Shown here: piece by piece, positions 25,173 to 38,319 of the stretch
Position numbering within the stretch: the stretch's first letter is position 1
How the letters are laid out: the number at the start of each line of letters is the position of its first letter
Made by a program: the position numbers and the translations under genes
Assembly: GCF_008831285.2 (NCBI RefSeq)
Contig: NC_045148.1
Span: 23,316,283-23,380,282 of the forward strand
Direction: 5' to 3'
Origin: Nymphaea colorata
Taxonomy: Eukaryota > Streptophyta > Magnoliopsida > Nymphaeales > Nymphaeaceae
Length of the DNA stretch: 64,000 bases
The notes under the pieces: generated by a model
The model's database searches: none
What the model was told of the DNA's origin: nothing
The model's input: the letters and a program-made list of their open reading frames with translations, nothing else

Positions 25173-25450
25173 TTAATAGCAAACCACTAAGACTACATAT
25201 AAAATCAAGTCAACAAAGCCAAAACTTAAAATGCAATTAGAAGACACAAAATTTTTCATAGTTATTAAAACTTTTGACATATCTTGTACCAGTTTGGCAT
25301 CATCAAACCATCTCAGCAATGTAGCAGCTGCATTGCCAACTATTCTATTTGCAGTCACCTGAAGAGCGATTCATAAATTGATGTAGGAAGAACCGTATAT
25401 TTGTCAAAGTGCTTTACTTGGCCATTGTTTGTTGTTTTCTTGCCTTCCAT
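25173..25450 (-). pseudogene. Unassigned duplicated gene fragment, copy B
   Basis: On the minus strand an ATG at 25450 opens a short frame reading KHFDKYTVLPTSIYES. Close downstream, a different frame begins after an acceptor-like TTCAG and reads VTANRIVGNAAATLLRWFDD. Unit C has the same two segments (31617-31528 and about 31111-31000) separated by about 420 bp more DNA, with a better pyrimidine-rich acceptor. This looks like two exons of a decayed gene. B-C differences are mostly amino acid-changing, so no selection is evident. I do not recognise the family. Confidence 0.3.
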
Positions 25451-26181
25451 GAGATTATATTATTGTGTAGATAGGTGAGATATTCTTGAGTTCGACTTCA
25501 GACACCTTGGCTATTAAGCTCTAACCAAACATCTTATGCAAGCTAATTAAGCCACTAGTGGACAACCGTGGAAAAAAATGCTTACCAATTACTGAAGAAG
25601 TATGTCTTCTCAAATGGGCACCACAAATCTCCATTCACTGGCAGCTTATCTACTCTTTTCCTTATACATAAATAGGTGCTTCAATTCATTTTGAACATCG
25701 TAACATGCGGGAACATTGATGTTACAAAATATGAAGGAAAAATTAAACGGTAAGTTCAGTTTAGACAAAAAATGATATATGAAGGTCTTTTCTTTTTTGC
25801 GAAAGTCAACTAAGTGCATACGTGAAAGCAACAAAACATGAATTAACAGTTCATTGCTAAGTTTAGCTGAAAAATTATAATTAACAATTTATTTACACCT
25901 TGTACTTTCTCTATCACAGAGGTCCTGAAAGTTCATATATTGGGGTCCACCCATTAAAGTACGCTTGTTATGTACATAGGGTGGAGTAGAGACCTTGCTT
26001 TCCATTTCTATTTCTATGTTGAACAATTCTTCGACTGAAATAAGCTCCAACTGGCAGTCTGATACGTGACCCTTAAATAGGATATAGGCTGGCGCCAAGC
26101 AGCCAAATTGACTGCAAACTCTTATTGGCCCGAAAAAGTTTTGAACCGAGTATCATCGCCCCAACTACCATGATAAATTGC

Positions 26182-26206
26182 ATATATATATATATATATA
26201 TATATA
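26182..26206. repeat. (TA)n microsatellite, module 1 of unit C
   Basis: A pure TA run followed by CTTGTCTCCCATTTG, the module 1 flank seen also at 15340, 44806 and 49807. Confidence 0.95.
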
Positions 26207-26635
26207 CTTGTCTCCCATTTGCTTGCTTATTATTTATTTTCATTTAGTCGGCTCTCTATCTCTCTCATTTACTCCCTTTGCGTCTTCAACGTCTCTCACT
26301 TTTTCTCAACAAATTTGAACAGGTATATACATATATATATGGTTGGTTGCCAGTTGCAGGTTTGAGATATACATAAAAGTTGGACTATTTTGCCACCATC
26401 ACTGTGGGTTTTCAATCTATAACCGTGCTGCCGTTACAAAATTGGACTATTTTGCCAAAAGATTTAACCAAAAGCACCGATATAAATTTTTCATATTAAA
26501 TAAACATGAATTTTATGTGAACGTTGACATGATTTCACTGGAAGTTTAATGCTGGTAATAAAGAGTACTATCGTTTACGCATCCTTAGTTTAAATGACAA
26601 GGAAATTGATGTAAATAGAAGACTACTTTTTTTTG

Positions 26636-26639
<4 letters not shown>

Positions 26640-26679
<40 letters not shown>
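26640..26679. repeat. (TA)n microsatellite, module 2 of unit C
   Basis: About 20 TA units followed by the constant GACAATTCAATCC flank. Confidence 0.95.
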
Positions 26680-26681
<2 letters not shown>

Positions 26682-28689
26682 CAATTCAATCCTATTGAAT
26701 GTGGAATATTTTCTCAAATGGCTAAAATTTTCAAAAGAATATAAGAAAAAAAGGTGTTGTTATATTGATGCTGCGGATAGTTTGTGATGCAATGACGGTC
26801 TATATAGGGTGGCTGTAGCAGCAATGCTTGTTTTTTATTTGCCTTAATATATTTTCATTTAGTCAGATAGCTCTTTCTCTCTCTCGCTAAAAAATTGAAC
26901 ATGTCCACTTTGTTGCTTCACATACTCTATACGGCCTGGCTGTATCTGCCTTGTGTTTGCGGTCAAGGCAGGGGCAGTCTTAGAAGATTGGTGCGAAACA
27001 AGGACGCAAGTGCTAATCAAACTCAGGTCTTCGAAGCTCAGATATTTGAAGGTATGTATGCTTCATTGCAACTTATATGTCCACAGGATTTCTTTCCCAT
27101 ATATGCATGAATCGGCAATGTGAGACTCCTTCCCCTCCATTAATTTCACTGTGAATAACAAGAAGGTTTCCCATTGCTGGTTCGAGATACACATAAAATG
27201 AAGTTGGCGAAAAATTGCGGAGAGTGCAGTTTGGAGGCAAAAGGGTGTGGCGGTCTGGTGCCAGCCATGTACCCACCCACTCGGTTTGCTTATTCCTTCA
27301 CTTGCTCTTGCATCTTATTGTATGCATGCACTCAGCTGCTACTAGCTAGATCTTCTCCTTTGCCTCTTGAAATTAGGAAATAATTCCTTGTATCCTGAAA
27401 ATTAGTCTGCACCATAGAGGAAGAGAAATCACGAAAGAAGACGTTCCCATGGTGAACACTGCAAGCCTAAGGTGACCCTCAAAAAGGGAAAGGAAAAAAC
27501 ATAAAAGGTCGATCGTCTACCCGGTTCGTATATAAATGTTCATGTCCAGAGTTTCATTTTCGGTCGTTCCCTGTCATGGAGCTAGTGGAATCTTCTTTTC
27601 ATGCCAATCCGACTGCTGGCCACCAAGTGGTCATTCCCCAAAATATATAGGGATGAGATATCTGATCGTTTGACGGGCATGTAGACAAAAGGAGATGATT
27701 AATCCATGGACAATGTTGCTGATCTTCATTAAATCAAAAGGAAAAGGATGAGCCAGGTAAATTTCCATTTAAATTAACTCTGTGTTCCGTTAGTGCTCGA
27801 GTCAACTCTATCTCCAGTCAAGCTCTCAAGTTTAAATTTACGCTCGACTCATGCCAGGTACCCAAAAAATTTTGTCATGTAACATTAACCCGTATAGCAT
27901 TCCATGAATTTGTTTCATCATCTAAATAGGCACCTCTCGACGAAAACGACCAGAATATACATCCTAAGCTTTGCTCGTTCAGGCTGTAACACAGAAGGCA
28001 TGCACTCTATATTACTAGCGCTGAATTTACTTCCAATTAAGGGAAATTATGGACCAAAATCCCTCTACCCAAAGGCATTTCACAGATAATGGTCATAACT
28101 TTGATTAATTAATTGTCGGTGAAGGAAGGACCGAAATTGCAAAGCTTATAAAGCAATGAAAAATGTCTAAGGTGACATGCAAGCAATGGCTTGACATGTT
28201 CAAATTAAGATTGAAATTAGGAAACTAATTTAGCCGAGCGCAGTTATAATTATATTCCAAGTCAAAAATAGAATTAAATATGCTAACTAGTCACTCCTAC
28301 ATCAAGGTGAAATATGCACCACTCTGAGCAAATTTACCTTTCATTTGTTTTTCAAAATCGAGTTGTTGACTTCCCCTTAGCTGTTTCCATCCTTCCCTTC
28401 AGTCCGAACTTATCAACCGGAGTTACGTACGGTGGTTTCAATTCATAAAATAAGATTGATAACAAAATATATTTCCTGCCATATGCAGGTGCCAACAAGT
28501 CTTTAAAGAACAAACATATATATAAACAAATTATCTCTGCCCAATTCAGTGTAGTTGAACAGAATAAATGTTGAATGGGCACTTATAGCCACCTAAGCCG
28601 CCTATTAAAAATTAAGTATGATGTTTGCATTAATATATAAATTTGATTTCTTGAATTTCGAATAAGACATGTTTTCTGTGACAATTGCT

Positions 28690-29035
28690 CCTAACCATCC
28701 TCCCTTTTTCAAAAGATCTGTTATGATGCAAGATACCTTAGCCTCCATAATATCCTACATTTGTAGCAAGAAATATTTGGTTATCCAATAGGGCACGGGG
28801 AAACATTAGAGTTTGCCTCCGAAACAGCCCACCAAATTTCCCATGTCATGTTGGGTTGAATTCTCCTCGTCTGAGACACTTTCTCCTTGCAAAAGACTAT
28901 CTAAAAGCCAATCAGATGACAAATCTTTAGAGAAAGAGCTCTTAAAATGTGCAAAGCATGCATCATGAGTTTGATCCAACTTGTAGAAGTTACCATGATC
29001 ATTCTGACAGGAGAAAGAAGCAAGGGGTGTACAGT
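28690..29035 (-). pseudogene. LINE fragment in unit C (pre-RT region)
   Basis: This parallels 18515-18870 and the 5' part of the LINE at 23000-23391, antisense. It has a small internal deletion near 28858 relative to the unit A copy. No RT motif is present. Its left junction is almost the same as in unit A, so A and C probably share one truncation event. Confidence 0.6.
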
Positions 29036-30003
29036 TGTAAATTTGTATAGGTTATCTCTTTCTTTGCCAAACTGTTACGTTTAATAGATTATATAATTAA
29101 TTAATTTCTTTCGTTACATAAAGATATTATATTAGAGTTATTAGTTTGACTTAAGTTTGTAACAGATTATGCATGTACTGAAAAAATAAAAGAAAAAAAG
29201 TAAAGCACTATTTGGAATTGATTTCAACTAAAATTCAATGTCTAACACCCAACATACATAGCATAGTTGGTTGGGCTGGCGGGAACATTAACAACATGCC
29301 ATTTGTTCGAATCTTTTTGGCTGCTACTCCCTGAACTTCAAAGGGCGGTTAGTGTGGCACTCTATTTGATGGGTGTATTGTTGATTTACCTAGATCATGG
29401 AGCAACCCTAGACCTTGTGCACGTGGAGGGGGAAGGGGACCAGCCTTCTTTATGTGGCTTCTACATACCTGAACATTAGACTTGACAAACCCTTGTTTGC
29501 TAATTTTCTTTGCAACTATTACAATTTTTTTTTTCTTTTTTTGTAAAATTAGGGACTTCAATATTTAAAAAATGATAAACATGAAAGTGAACAGTATTGT
29601 TTCACATCAGCTGTTAAATATTTTTACTAAATTGATTTTTCCTTCTTGCTTGAGGTTACGTGAAGCGATTAATAACTCAAATAAGAGTTGGATGTTAAAC
29701 CTTAGACTGATGGTATAAGCAATTATAAGAATTAATTTGCCCAAATTGCCATGTGATTGGCGGCAAACAGATTCAAGTCCATATCGAACTCAAGAATGCA
29801 CACATCAACTTTTAACTATTTTAACAAAAGAATTTAAAATAATCATTTATTTTTAATTAATTTCTTTGCATTTTCTAATTTTTGCAATGACTTTAACAAT
29901 ATTTTTTGCAGATACACAACCAATTCAACTAAATCGGTCATGAATCATTTGTATCCTTGCCGATTCAATTAATAAACAATTTTTTACAACACCAGTTGGT
30001 GGG

Positions 30004-30005
<2 letters not shown>

Positions 30006-30039
<34 letters not shown>
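30006..30039. repeat. (GA)n microsatellite
   Basis: About 17 GA units, equivalent to the shorter run at 24312-24343 in unit B. Confidence 0.95.
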
Positions 30040-30042
<3 letters not shown>

Positions 30043-30999
30043 CCAGATTGTTATTGGATATTCTAGTTAAGAATGTGTTACAAATGTAATTTCAAAACGG
30101 CAAACCAAAACTGGACAATCAAATTTTTGATGAAACACCCCATAGTCCAGAAAAGACAATTTAATTTATTTCATAAATTAGAACATAGTAAATTACATGT
30201 CTATCACAAATATCAAAACTTTTACCAAAACATATTGTGTTTAAAATTTTGAGATCCACTCTCTAAAATTAGTTACTTTCCTGTATTTTTTCCAATGTAC
30301 CCCCTTTTAGTGCTTCACCTTTTGAACTACACAATCAAAAGTTTGGGAGACAATCGTTCTAGTAGGATTGGACAGGAACCACTGGATCCTCATTTTATCA
30401 GTAGCTCATTTTCATCATCTTATTGAGTAAATCTCATTTTTAATCCTCCTATTGATTCTTTAAAGCTATTTCAAAATAAGATTAATGTACTTGTTATTGT
30501 AGAGATGATGGTGTCATTGTGAGATGTTTAATTGTTGGATTTAAATAGCATCCAACAATAAAATAGCAGCCACTTTTTCAGAATTGCTTGGTTTAAATAG
30601 CATACCTGAACACTTCATATTTCATAGGACAAGAATGTAGTTGTCTTTTCCTTTCACAAATTCGCTAATTGAACAATTGCAATGAGAAATATGCATGGGA
30701 TAAATAAGCAAAAGTTTAGACAAACGAAACATCAGTCTAGTGGCCTACTTTGAGCAATATTTATTTCAAACATTAACTGCCAAAGTACACGTGCCATATC
30801 ATCAAGAAAACTAAAGATGTAACAAATGTATATTTTTGTAGTAAAATTTTTTAAAGACATAGCAAACAGAAATAATCTTCCACATCCATGACTTTATAAC
30901 TATTAGATGTTATTAGAAAACTATTAATAACAGACCACTAAGACAAAACATAAAATCAAGTCAACAAAGCCAGAACTTAAAACACAATTAGAAAATATA

Positions 31000-31617
31000 A
31001 ATTTTTTCATAGTTATTAAAGCTTTTGACATATCTTGTACCATTTTGGGCATCATCAAACCATCTCAACAATCTTGCAGCTGCATTGCCAACTATTCTAT
31101 TTGCAATCACCTGTAAAGGGAAAATGGGGTGAGAATTTGAGAATGTTATCAGTACAATGTCTACATTTGCTTTATTCCAGCTCATATGAAGCAATTCCAA
31201 AGTGATCTTACATCACTACTACACGAAGTGAAGTGACTCAAAATGCACAGTTTCAATGTCAACGATACATATAGGTGATGAAACATTTAATAATATCAAA
31301 TATTTATTGCAACAATTTTCGTAAACATCTATGCATATGCATGCAATTGTTATTACTATTGGCATGCTTATAGCCACATCTTAGTTTTACTTATCAATCA
31401 ACTGCAGGCACACAAAAATAACAAATTGGACACCTCTTGTATTTTTAAATGACATTTATTTAGTCCCCAATAATAAAACCAACAACAACAATATCTCAAG
31501 TTGTATGCTTTTACTAGATGTATGAACCTATATTGATTCATAAATTGACATAGGAACAACCTTATATTTGTCAACGTGCTTTACTTGGCCATTGTTTTCT
31601 GTTTTCTTGTCTTCCAT
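31000..31617 (-). pseudogene. Unassigned duplicated gene fragment, copy C
   Basis: An ATG at 31617 opens a 29-codon frame (31617-31528) containing GQVKHVDKYKVVPMSIYES. About 420 bp downstream on the same strand, a pyrimidine-rich acceptor CCCTTTACAG (about 31112) precedes a frame reading VIANRIVGNAAARLLRWFDD, then GTRYVKSFNNYEK. A first exon, intron and second exon are plausible, but a TAG closes the first frame at the supposed donor. The paired copy lies at 25173-25450. The family is not recognised. Confidence 0.3.
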
Positions 31618-31673
31618 TAGATTATATTATTGTGTAGGTAGGTGAGATATCCTTGAGTTCAACTTCAGATGTC

Positions 31674-32690
31674 CTAGCTAATTTGCTTCAAAGAACACAT
31701 GTAAGTTAAGATTATGTATTTTTGAAATATGCCCTCAATTATCTTGAGTGGATGTTCCCATGAACAAACAAGTTTTATTATTGCATATTTCATGTCCAAC
31801 GTGGTGAACAAAATGCATTGTAAACATCCAATGGTACTCTTGCATAAAGTAGCATCTTGAAGTACTTCACTTTGATATTTGGACAATTTTATTTTAGGAG
31901 CAGTGGGAGCATTGATAGGATTTTCTCAACTAAAGCAATTCTTTGTGAGAAGATCTTTTATATATTTCCTCTGTGACAACACAATGCAAATATTATCATA
32001 AATTAATTCAATGCTTGAAAGGAAATTTAGAGTGCACAAATCGTTGATGGAAAATTCTTGAGAAAAACTTTTAGTAAGATTAGCTATAGCATTCTTTCTG
32101 CTACTTTATTAGCTACATAATCCAACACTAGCCATTTCTACATTTTTTAAGTAAATTAGGTAATGATGAATCAGACTTACATTCTTCGAAATCATGACCA
32201 AGTAAATAACCTTAGAGTCTATCAAATCATGCCTGATCCATGTCCTTTAAATCATATAGGGGTTTCTTGAAGTTATGTAAGGAATGTGGCTGCCTTGGGT
32301 CGACATGCCTAGTGGTTGCATCATGTAAACATCCCCTTTTAACTGTCCATGTAAAAAAAGCATGATGGACACAACACAAGTGTATAGGCTATCTTTTATT
32401 TAGGGTAGTCACCAATTCTTAGTGAGATTGGTTAGTAGCAAGATAAAACATCTCAAAGTACTTTATCCCCTCTTGCATGTGACACCCTTAGTGACTAACC
32501 CAGCTTCAAATCTAGTTGTAGAGCTATCTACATTTATCTTTATTTTATAAATCCACTTGCACTCTAATGATGTTTGAGATACTCCCTGATGGTACAAGTA
32601 ACCATCTTTTATTTTTGACAAGTACATCCATTTCTTGTTGCATAGCTTGTTGCTATTCAACATAAACATCTGACTGAAAAAAGTCTATTG
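31674..32690 (-). pseudogene. copia pol fragment (RT to RNase H linker), antisense
   Basis: Read from 32690 down on the minus strand, frameshifted pieces give QAMQQEMDVL (about 32640), then CKWIYKIKINVD and ARL-like AGLVTKG (32570-32470). These form the conserved N-terminal RT block of copia elements. Later come LSQRKYIKDLL (about 31975) and LQDATLCKSTIGCLQC with DMKYAI (31860-31770), the segment joining RT to RNase H. The YVDD region between them is not recognisable. Several stops and a frameshift are present. No LTR is seen at either edge, and it abuts unit C at about 31670. This is not the same family as copia-2. Confidence 0.8.
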
Positions 32691-33260
32691 GTTCATATGG
32701 GTCTAAGATTAGCATGAGTTGATTCTCACAGAATATTATAATCAGCAAATTATAATCAATGGAACCAAAAGCGAGTCCACCAATCCATCACAGAAAATAG
32801 AGACCGCAAAACAAATCCTTTGAATAGAGCATACCACTGGCAACAACATGATCCAGACACCAACAAATCTACTTTGCTTTGATGAGAAAATCGAGACAGT
32901 GGGTAGCTTACCTTCTGTGGCATACTCTTCTGAGGCACTAGTATACCAAGCTACCAGAAAAAGCGATGGGAAAAAAGAGAGAGAAGATGAAGCTTCAGGC
33001 TTCATCGAACACAAAAAAAACTTGGCAAAAGGAGAAAGTGAAAAAGAAAAGTATACACATAAAATCTCACCTCATTGGCTCGCTGAGCTCGTTCCCTCAC
33101 ACACGGGGCTTCTGTCGAAGTTCTTCGTTGGAATCCCACCGAGCAGGTTCTTCTTCACACGTGCAGGTTCTTCTTCACGCAGTTCTTTTCTTGTTGTTGG
33201 GTGGTGTAGGGAAGCAAAAACAACACATAAAGAGCTAATCATCTTTAGTAACCTCTCTTA
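32691..33260. other. No gene recognised
   Basis: This is moderately complex sequence with overlapping frames on both strands (for example 32848-33261 plus, 32742-33014 minus). None resembles a known protein, and the frames overlap antisense to each other. A small direct repeat GCAGGTTCTTCTTCAC occurs at about 33144 and 33163. Confidence 0.4.
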
Positions 33261-35110
33261 ACAGCCAATGAAAATAATTTGTTTTAGAAGCAAAAAAAAA
33301 GGGTGGGAATCTTTATTTTCATTTTAAATCAGGTAAAAAAAGAATGGTTTTGGCTTCACCAATGTAGTCATTATTTAACTTCATCTTATAAATGTATATC
33401 TTAATAGCTGTACTTCCAAAACAATTGGTAAGTTTATCGTATATAAAAAAAAATAAAAAATTGTGTTTTGGCTTCACTTAAAATTTAAAAACTATAGTTC
33501 GACTCTTGCAACAAAATAAATGGTAAGTAAAAAAAAGTAAAAAAAATATGTTTTGGCTTCACTTAAACTTTTAAAGAAATGATTTTAAGTGTGTCATCTA
33601 AACATCGAACTAATTATTCAAAACTAATTAAAAACTATTTTTTCACACATCCAATTCTTTCAAAACAGCTTTTTATGATGTACTCATCATAAATGACATT
33701 TTGAGTTAGTTGATTCGTCAATGTTGCTAATTGAGGAACAAGGATGATAGAAGCATTTCAATTAATAGAAAAAGATTAAAATACTTTATTTTATTTTTTT
33801 CTTTATTTTTATGAGCCAAATCAACGGTTAAGATCAGTCTTAATAGGTCAAACACCTAAAAGTTTGCACCTGCCCATTCATTGATTCAATTTTCTCTTTT
33901 TTCTTTACTAATATATTTGGCATTAATTATTGGCTTTTTGTATTTTCTTTATAATAGTTGTGCATGTTTAACATTAATTGTTTTATTTTAAATTAATAAC
34001 ACATTTTAATTTAGTAAACTATTTTTTCATAATGATCACTTATTATGAATTATTAAATCAGGTGACCCATATTGTTTTCATTAAAAAAACATTATTCAAT
34101 AATCTTTTCTCATTTCATAGAGTTAACTGAAATAATTTGTATTACATCCGTAAAAAAGAATATTCAATGATATGTCATATTATTTATTAGTCATCTTTCC
34201 GTTATTACAATTGTTATTTTTTTACATAAAATTGTATAATTACTCCAATGATATATAAGATAGTTTATTAAATCGAAAAATTTGTTGTTTTCCTACTAGT
34301 TAAAAGTTTTTCTTTTCAAATTTGTGAATTATGCGTTATACATCAAATACCTAAGAGTTTTAAATGAATTATATGATTATACAAAATAATTTATTTGATT
34401 GATTAAATAAGTAAATTGATAATTTGATAAATAAAACTTTTTTATGAGTTTAGCAGTTTTATTTGTATTAAATATATTTATTTGAGATTATGCACAGTGA
34501 AGATGCTTTCAACTTAAAATGAATATCATATTGCATTTAAGATTTCTATTTATTATAAAACATATTTTTTTAAGTTGGTTTTTTAAAAAGGTATATTTTT
34601 TGCTATCTACTTTTTTTTTTCATAGTACATGCCAATATTTTTTTTAAACCTACCATTTTTTAAATATATAATATAGCTATTCTGGTAACCAATTTGACAT
34701 AACGGTGCATTAAAAAATTTATAGCTCTAAAAGTGCTTTTTCATATTTTTAAAAATTCTCATTTTATTGAATTTCTTGATTGAAGTCTTCTTTATTATTT
34801 TCAAATAAATAAATAAATTATTTAAGATATCATGCTTAGTTGATGCTTTAACTATAATAATTGCTTGATTACAAAAAAAATATTTAATTAAATACAATAG
34901 TGGTTAATTAGTTTTATCTGATATAATTTTATGAGTTCAACAGTTTTTTCATATTAAATATATTTATTTGCGACTAATTTTTATATTCTTAAAAATACCC
35001 ATTTTGTTGAAATTTCTTGATTGAAGTTTTATTTATTATTTCCAATTAAAATCCATTAGCTCTTAATTAGATCATACATTCATATATAATTTATATTTTT
35101 CTTTGGTCGT
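33261..35110. other. Very AT-rich tract with diffuse direct repeats
   Basis: The composition is strongly A+T biased, with no frame above 60 codons. Internal direct repeats include GTTTTGGCTTCACTTAAA-like words near 33463 and 33552, ATGAGTT..AACAGTTTT-like copies at 34444 and 34931, and TTGATTGAAGT-like copies near 34777 and 35018. No terminal repeats are found. It lies between the copia fragment and block 2b. Confidence 0.6.
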
Positions 35111-38100
35111 AGCTTCAAGTTAGCGCGTTGGGAGAAGAGGTCAACATCTTCACCAGCAAAGGCATATCAGGTGGTTGCACATTTTTGGAAGTGATATCTT
35201 TTATTCCTAGAAGCTTATTGTTCTCCTAGTGAATGCATTTCAGCTGTTCATAATTTCTTGGTTTCGAGATTTCTTCCCATGCTCATTATCATGTAGCCCT
35301 TTATGTTCTCACTTTGTATGATGTCTCTTCTTCTCCTTGGATCTATGCTAATATGTCAAACCGTGTAACCTTCTGTGTGATGATTTCTCTTCTCTTTTCT
35401 TCATGATTTTGTTGATTGATACCATGATTTAATTGATAAAGAATAACAATATATGAGTTGTAACATAGTGCAAAGGTGGTTAATTTCAATGATTGCCCAC
35501 ATGGGACCCACCAAATTCAATTGATGCACCAACAGTTGACAAGGTAACTCCATAAAGCTCATACGTTTGCACATGTGTGTATGCATGTAAGGGAAAGAAT
35601 TACACGGGTTCATGTAAATGGGTGGAAAATATATTTATGAGGATGTTAAGATGGATGAAAATAAAAATCAAAAGTACAATTTTATTCATTTCTATGCATC
35701 TTATGGATTAGTAAATTTTATTCAACCAATATGGAGTATCTAGTTAATTACCAACTGCAAAGACAATTAAGGGCAAAGGAGTAAGCAGTCACAGATATAT
35801 AATTGGTTATTTCTATGAGCCTTATAGACTTCAAAGTTTGATTATGCACTCTTTTTAAGCAATCCATGAATGGTCATAGAATATGGTTGTGAAAATTATC
35901 GAAACCAACAGTCTAAACCAGATCATTAATTCACTAGACTAAAAGATTAGCAATATATCAGATGTTTTTTGACTTCAAAAATCAGATGCCAGGGCTAATG
36001 AACATAACTTATTGTTCACTTTTTTAGTATCATAAACATATATTATACACACATTTAAGCAGTTAGGTTTTCAAAATGATCGCTCAGAAACACTGACATC
36101 AAAAACACTAGATGGCCAGATAGATGGTCGATCATTAAGTATACTGCTTGGCATAATTTTTTTTATTTCTTGCCCCATGCATCTTTTTTTATGCAGCTTT
36201 TCTTGTAGCTAACTTGTCAATAACAAATCATGTTATTGTTTCAGCAAACAGACCTTGATTATATGTAGATATTGTTTTTAAATTCAACACTCAAACTTTG
36301 AAAGTAATCACACAAATTGCATGAACAAAGAAATTGGGTTTTTGAACATGTAATCTAGAAACATGTGTTCCAAAATGTTCATGTCATTCATCCTCTAAAG
36401 GACCAATAAGGTATCCTCTAGAAGGTCGTATGTATGCATGAATATGCAGAAATAAATGCAAGTGATATATATGACAGTGGATATCAATATTTTGAATCTA
36501 CATGTTTTGGTAACTTTTTTTTATGCTTGTAATAGGTATGCCATTTACCGTGATTATCTAATGGATGGAGATGAATTCTTCTCCTTAGGAATCATGCAGC
36601 TCCTTCAAAAATTGAGTTGATTATATATTCAATTTCCTTAGCTTTTTTGACATTGTATAATCATAGACCTATATATTATCCTTGGCTAAGAAAAGAGAAT
36701 TGAGAGTCTAAAAAGAATATACATAGAATATTAGAATAACTTTTTTTAGATGAATATTAGAAAAAGCTCTTTGCTTTGCATGGTCTGTGAAAAACTCTTT
36801 AGGTTTGGGCCCTAACAACGGTTGCATATTAGGGGGTTGAAATTAACCAAATAGCCTTCTACTTGGAAAGGAGGAACCTTTCCTCTAGGATAATAGAAAG
36901 AAGAAAGTCACTTTCTAAAAAATAATTAAAATATATATCTGACGATCTAAAAAATGACAAAAATTCCCATCTCCTCAAATGGTAGAACGAACACGCCCAT
37001 GTTAAGCACCAAACATGCGAAGTGCTCTATATCTATTTTGAATACGTCTAGAAGATGTTTGAATGCCATTAAACCTAGTTTTCTTGACTCGTAATAATTT
37101 ATTTTTTCTTTTCCTTATCTTGGTTTTCCATATATACTTCTAGGACCCAGTATTTCCTCAAATTGTTCTGACCAGTCAACTCTTATTACCTTTTCATTTA
37201 TCCATTTTTTTGCAATGAACATACCCAAATAATATTACAAAAGAAATGATTTAATGAAAAGAAAGAAGCAGAAAGATGTAAAAAAAAAATTGGAAGAAAA
37301 AGAGAGTAGGAAGAGGAGGAGGATTCCTTTTGGGGGCGAAGAGAGAGAATAGATCTTGTTAATTTTCTTTTTGTTTTTTGCATTCTATCTTTATTATTTT
37401 ATGAATTTTTCCCATTAATATGGTTGGCCTAACTTTTCAAAAAGTTTATGATGGATGATACCATTTTCTTTAAATTTCCTACTTGATCTTCGACCATTTT
37501 TGAAAAACATTTACGGTCATGGGACATATGTGATATCTTAAAAGGATTTATGGGTTTGATGAGTGCCTAATTGGCTGGGTTTTCAAACATGGTCTATATT
37601 TATTCTTAGCCATTGAGTCGAGGTGAGTAACTTAATTTATATTTTCATACGAAAAGATAATTTTTCATGTGCACAAAGTGAACCTTATCGCTCGGTTGAG
37701 AGGCTGAAGCCTCCCTTCCTTCCCGAGACCGTGTTATGACTCCACTAAGGATGTTAGATCTACCTACTCATAATTAATGACTTGGGCTCAACAGGTCAAT
37801 GATGGGATACTTTTATATTGAAGAAAATTCTTATGCATTTCTTTTTTCCTCTTTTTTTGTTTATATGTAACAAAACTTTCACTAACAAACATGGCCGAGA
37901 TTCAGGCCAAAAACTAATTAGGGCTTCATTTCTTGTTATGTATGCATTGGCCTTTAGGCTTAAACAGCCAATTATCTAATAAGGTCTACTGGAAATCTAG
38001 GCTTGGATATCAGCCTGGCATGGCCGATAAGAAGTCAGGCTTGGGCCGGGCCACAACTTGTAACTGTGGCTTGACCTAGGCCCAACACTCGAAACCTAAG

Positions 38101-38319
38101 CTCACGCTCTGCTCAGTAAAAATTAAAAATATATAGTTTTAACATAAAATAATATATAAATATAATTAATTGTAACAAAATACTATAATTATATATATAT
38201 ATAATAGACAAAAATAATATTAAAAATATTTTACCAGGTGGAATTGGGCTTAGTCAAGCCCATCCGATTCAGCCAAATGCCTTTTTTTGGGCCTGAGCCC
38301 TGGCTCAAGTCGGGCCGGG

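Larger units (their letters stand above)
19440..26110. repeat. Modular repeat unit B
   Basis: This unit contains the block around 19505-19690, then (TA)n at 19769-19810 and module 2 to about 20310. It lacks the part of unit A equivalent to about 17080-18250, since it joins directly at about 20360. It then carries DNA not present in units A or C (20565-22990: unique DNA, a 30-bp minisatellite and most of a LINE). It resumes unit C-like sequence (23000-25380 pairs with 28690-31110) and ends with a tail shared with units D and E (25500-26110). No host gene is recognised. 20565-21000 shows nothing identifiable. Confidence 0.7.
26110..31670. repeat. Modular repeat unit C
   Basis: This unit has a short (TA)n (26182-26206), module 1 (to about 26390), a link block, (TA)n again (26640-26679), module 2 (to about 27210) and the shared tail (27370-28600 pairs with 17270-18500 of unit A). 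A LINE fragment (28690-29035) and a long stretch parallel to unit B (29100-31110 pairs with 23400-25380) follow, with a GA microsatellite at 30006-30039. 31200-31530 is not found in unit B. The best frame in module 2 (26901-27110, 69 aa) also occurs in unit D, but its substitutions look unselected. Confidence 0.75.

Noticed and set aside
26901-27110. A 69-aa frame (starting MSTLLLH) repeated with equal length at 45540-45749, looking like a small secreted protein
   Set aside because: Comparing the two copies codon by codon, about 14 changes alter the amino acid and about 3 are silent. The equivalents in units A, B and E are frameshifted or missing. There is no sign of selection for protein.
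32848-33261. 137-codon plus-strand frame
   Set aside because: It has Lys/Glu/Ser-rich low complexity, overlaps equally open antisense frames, has no homologous copy in the window and no recognisable domain.
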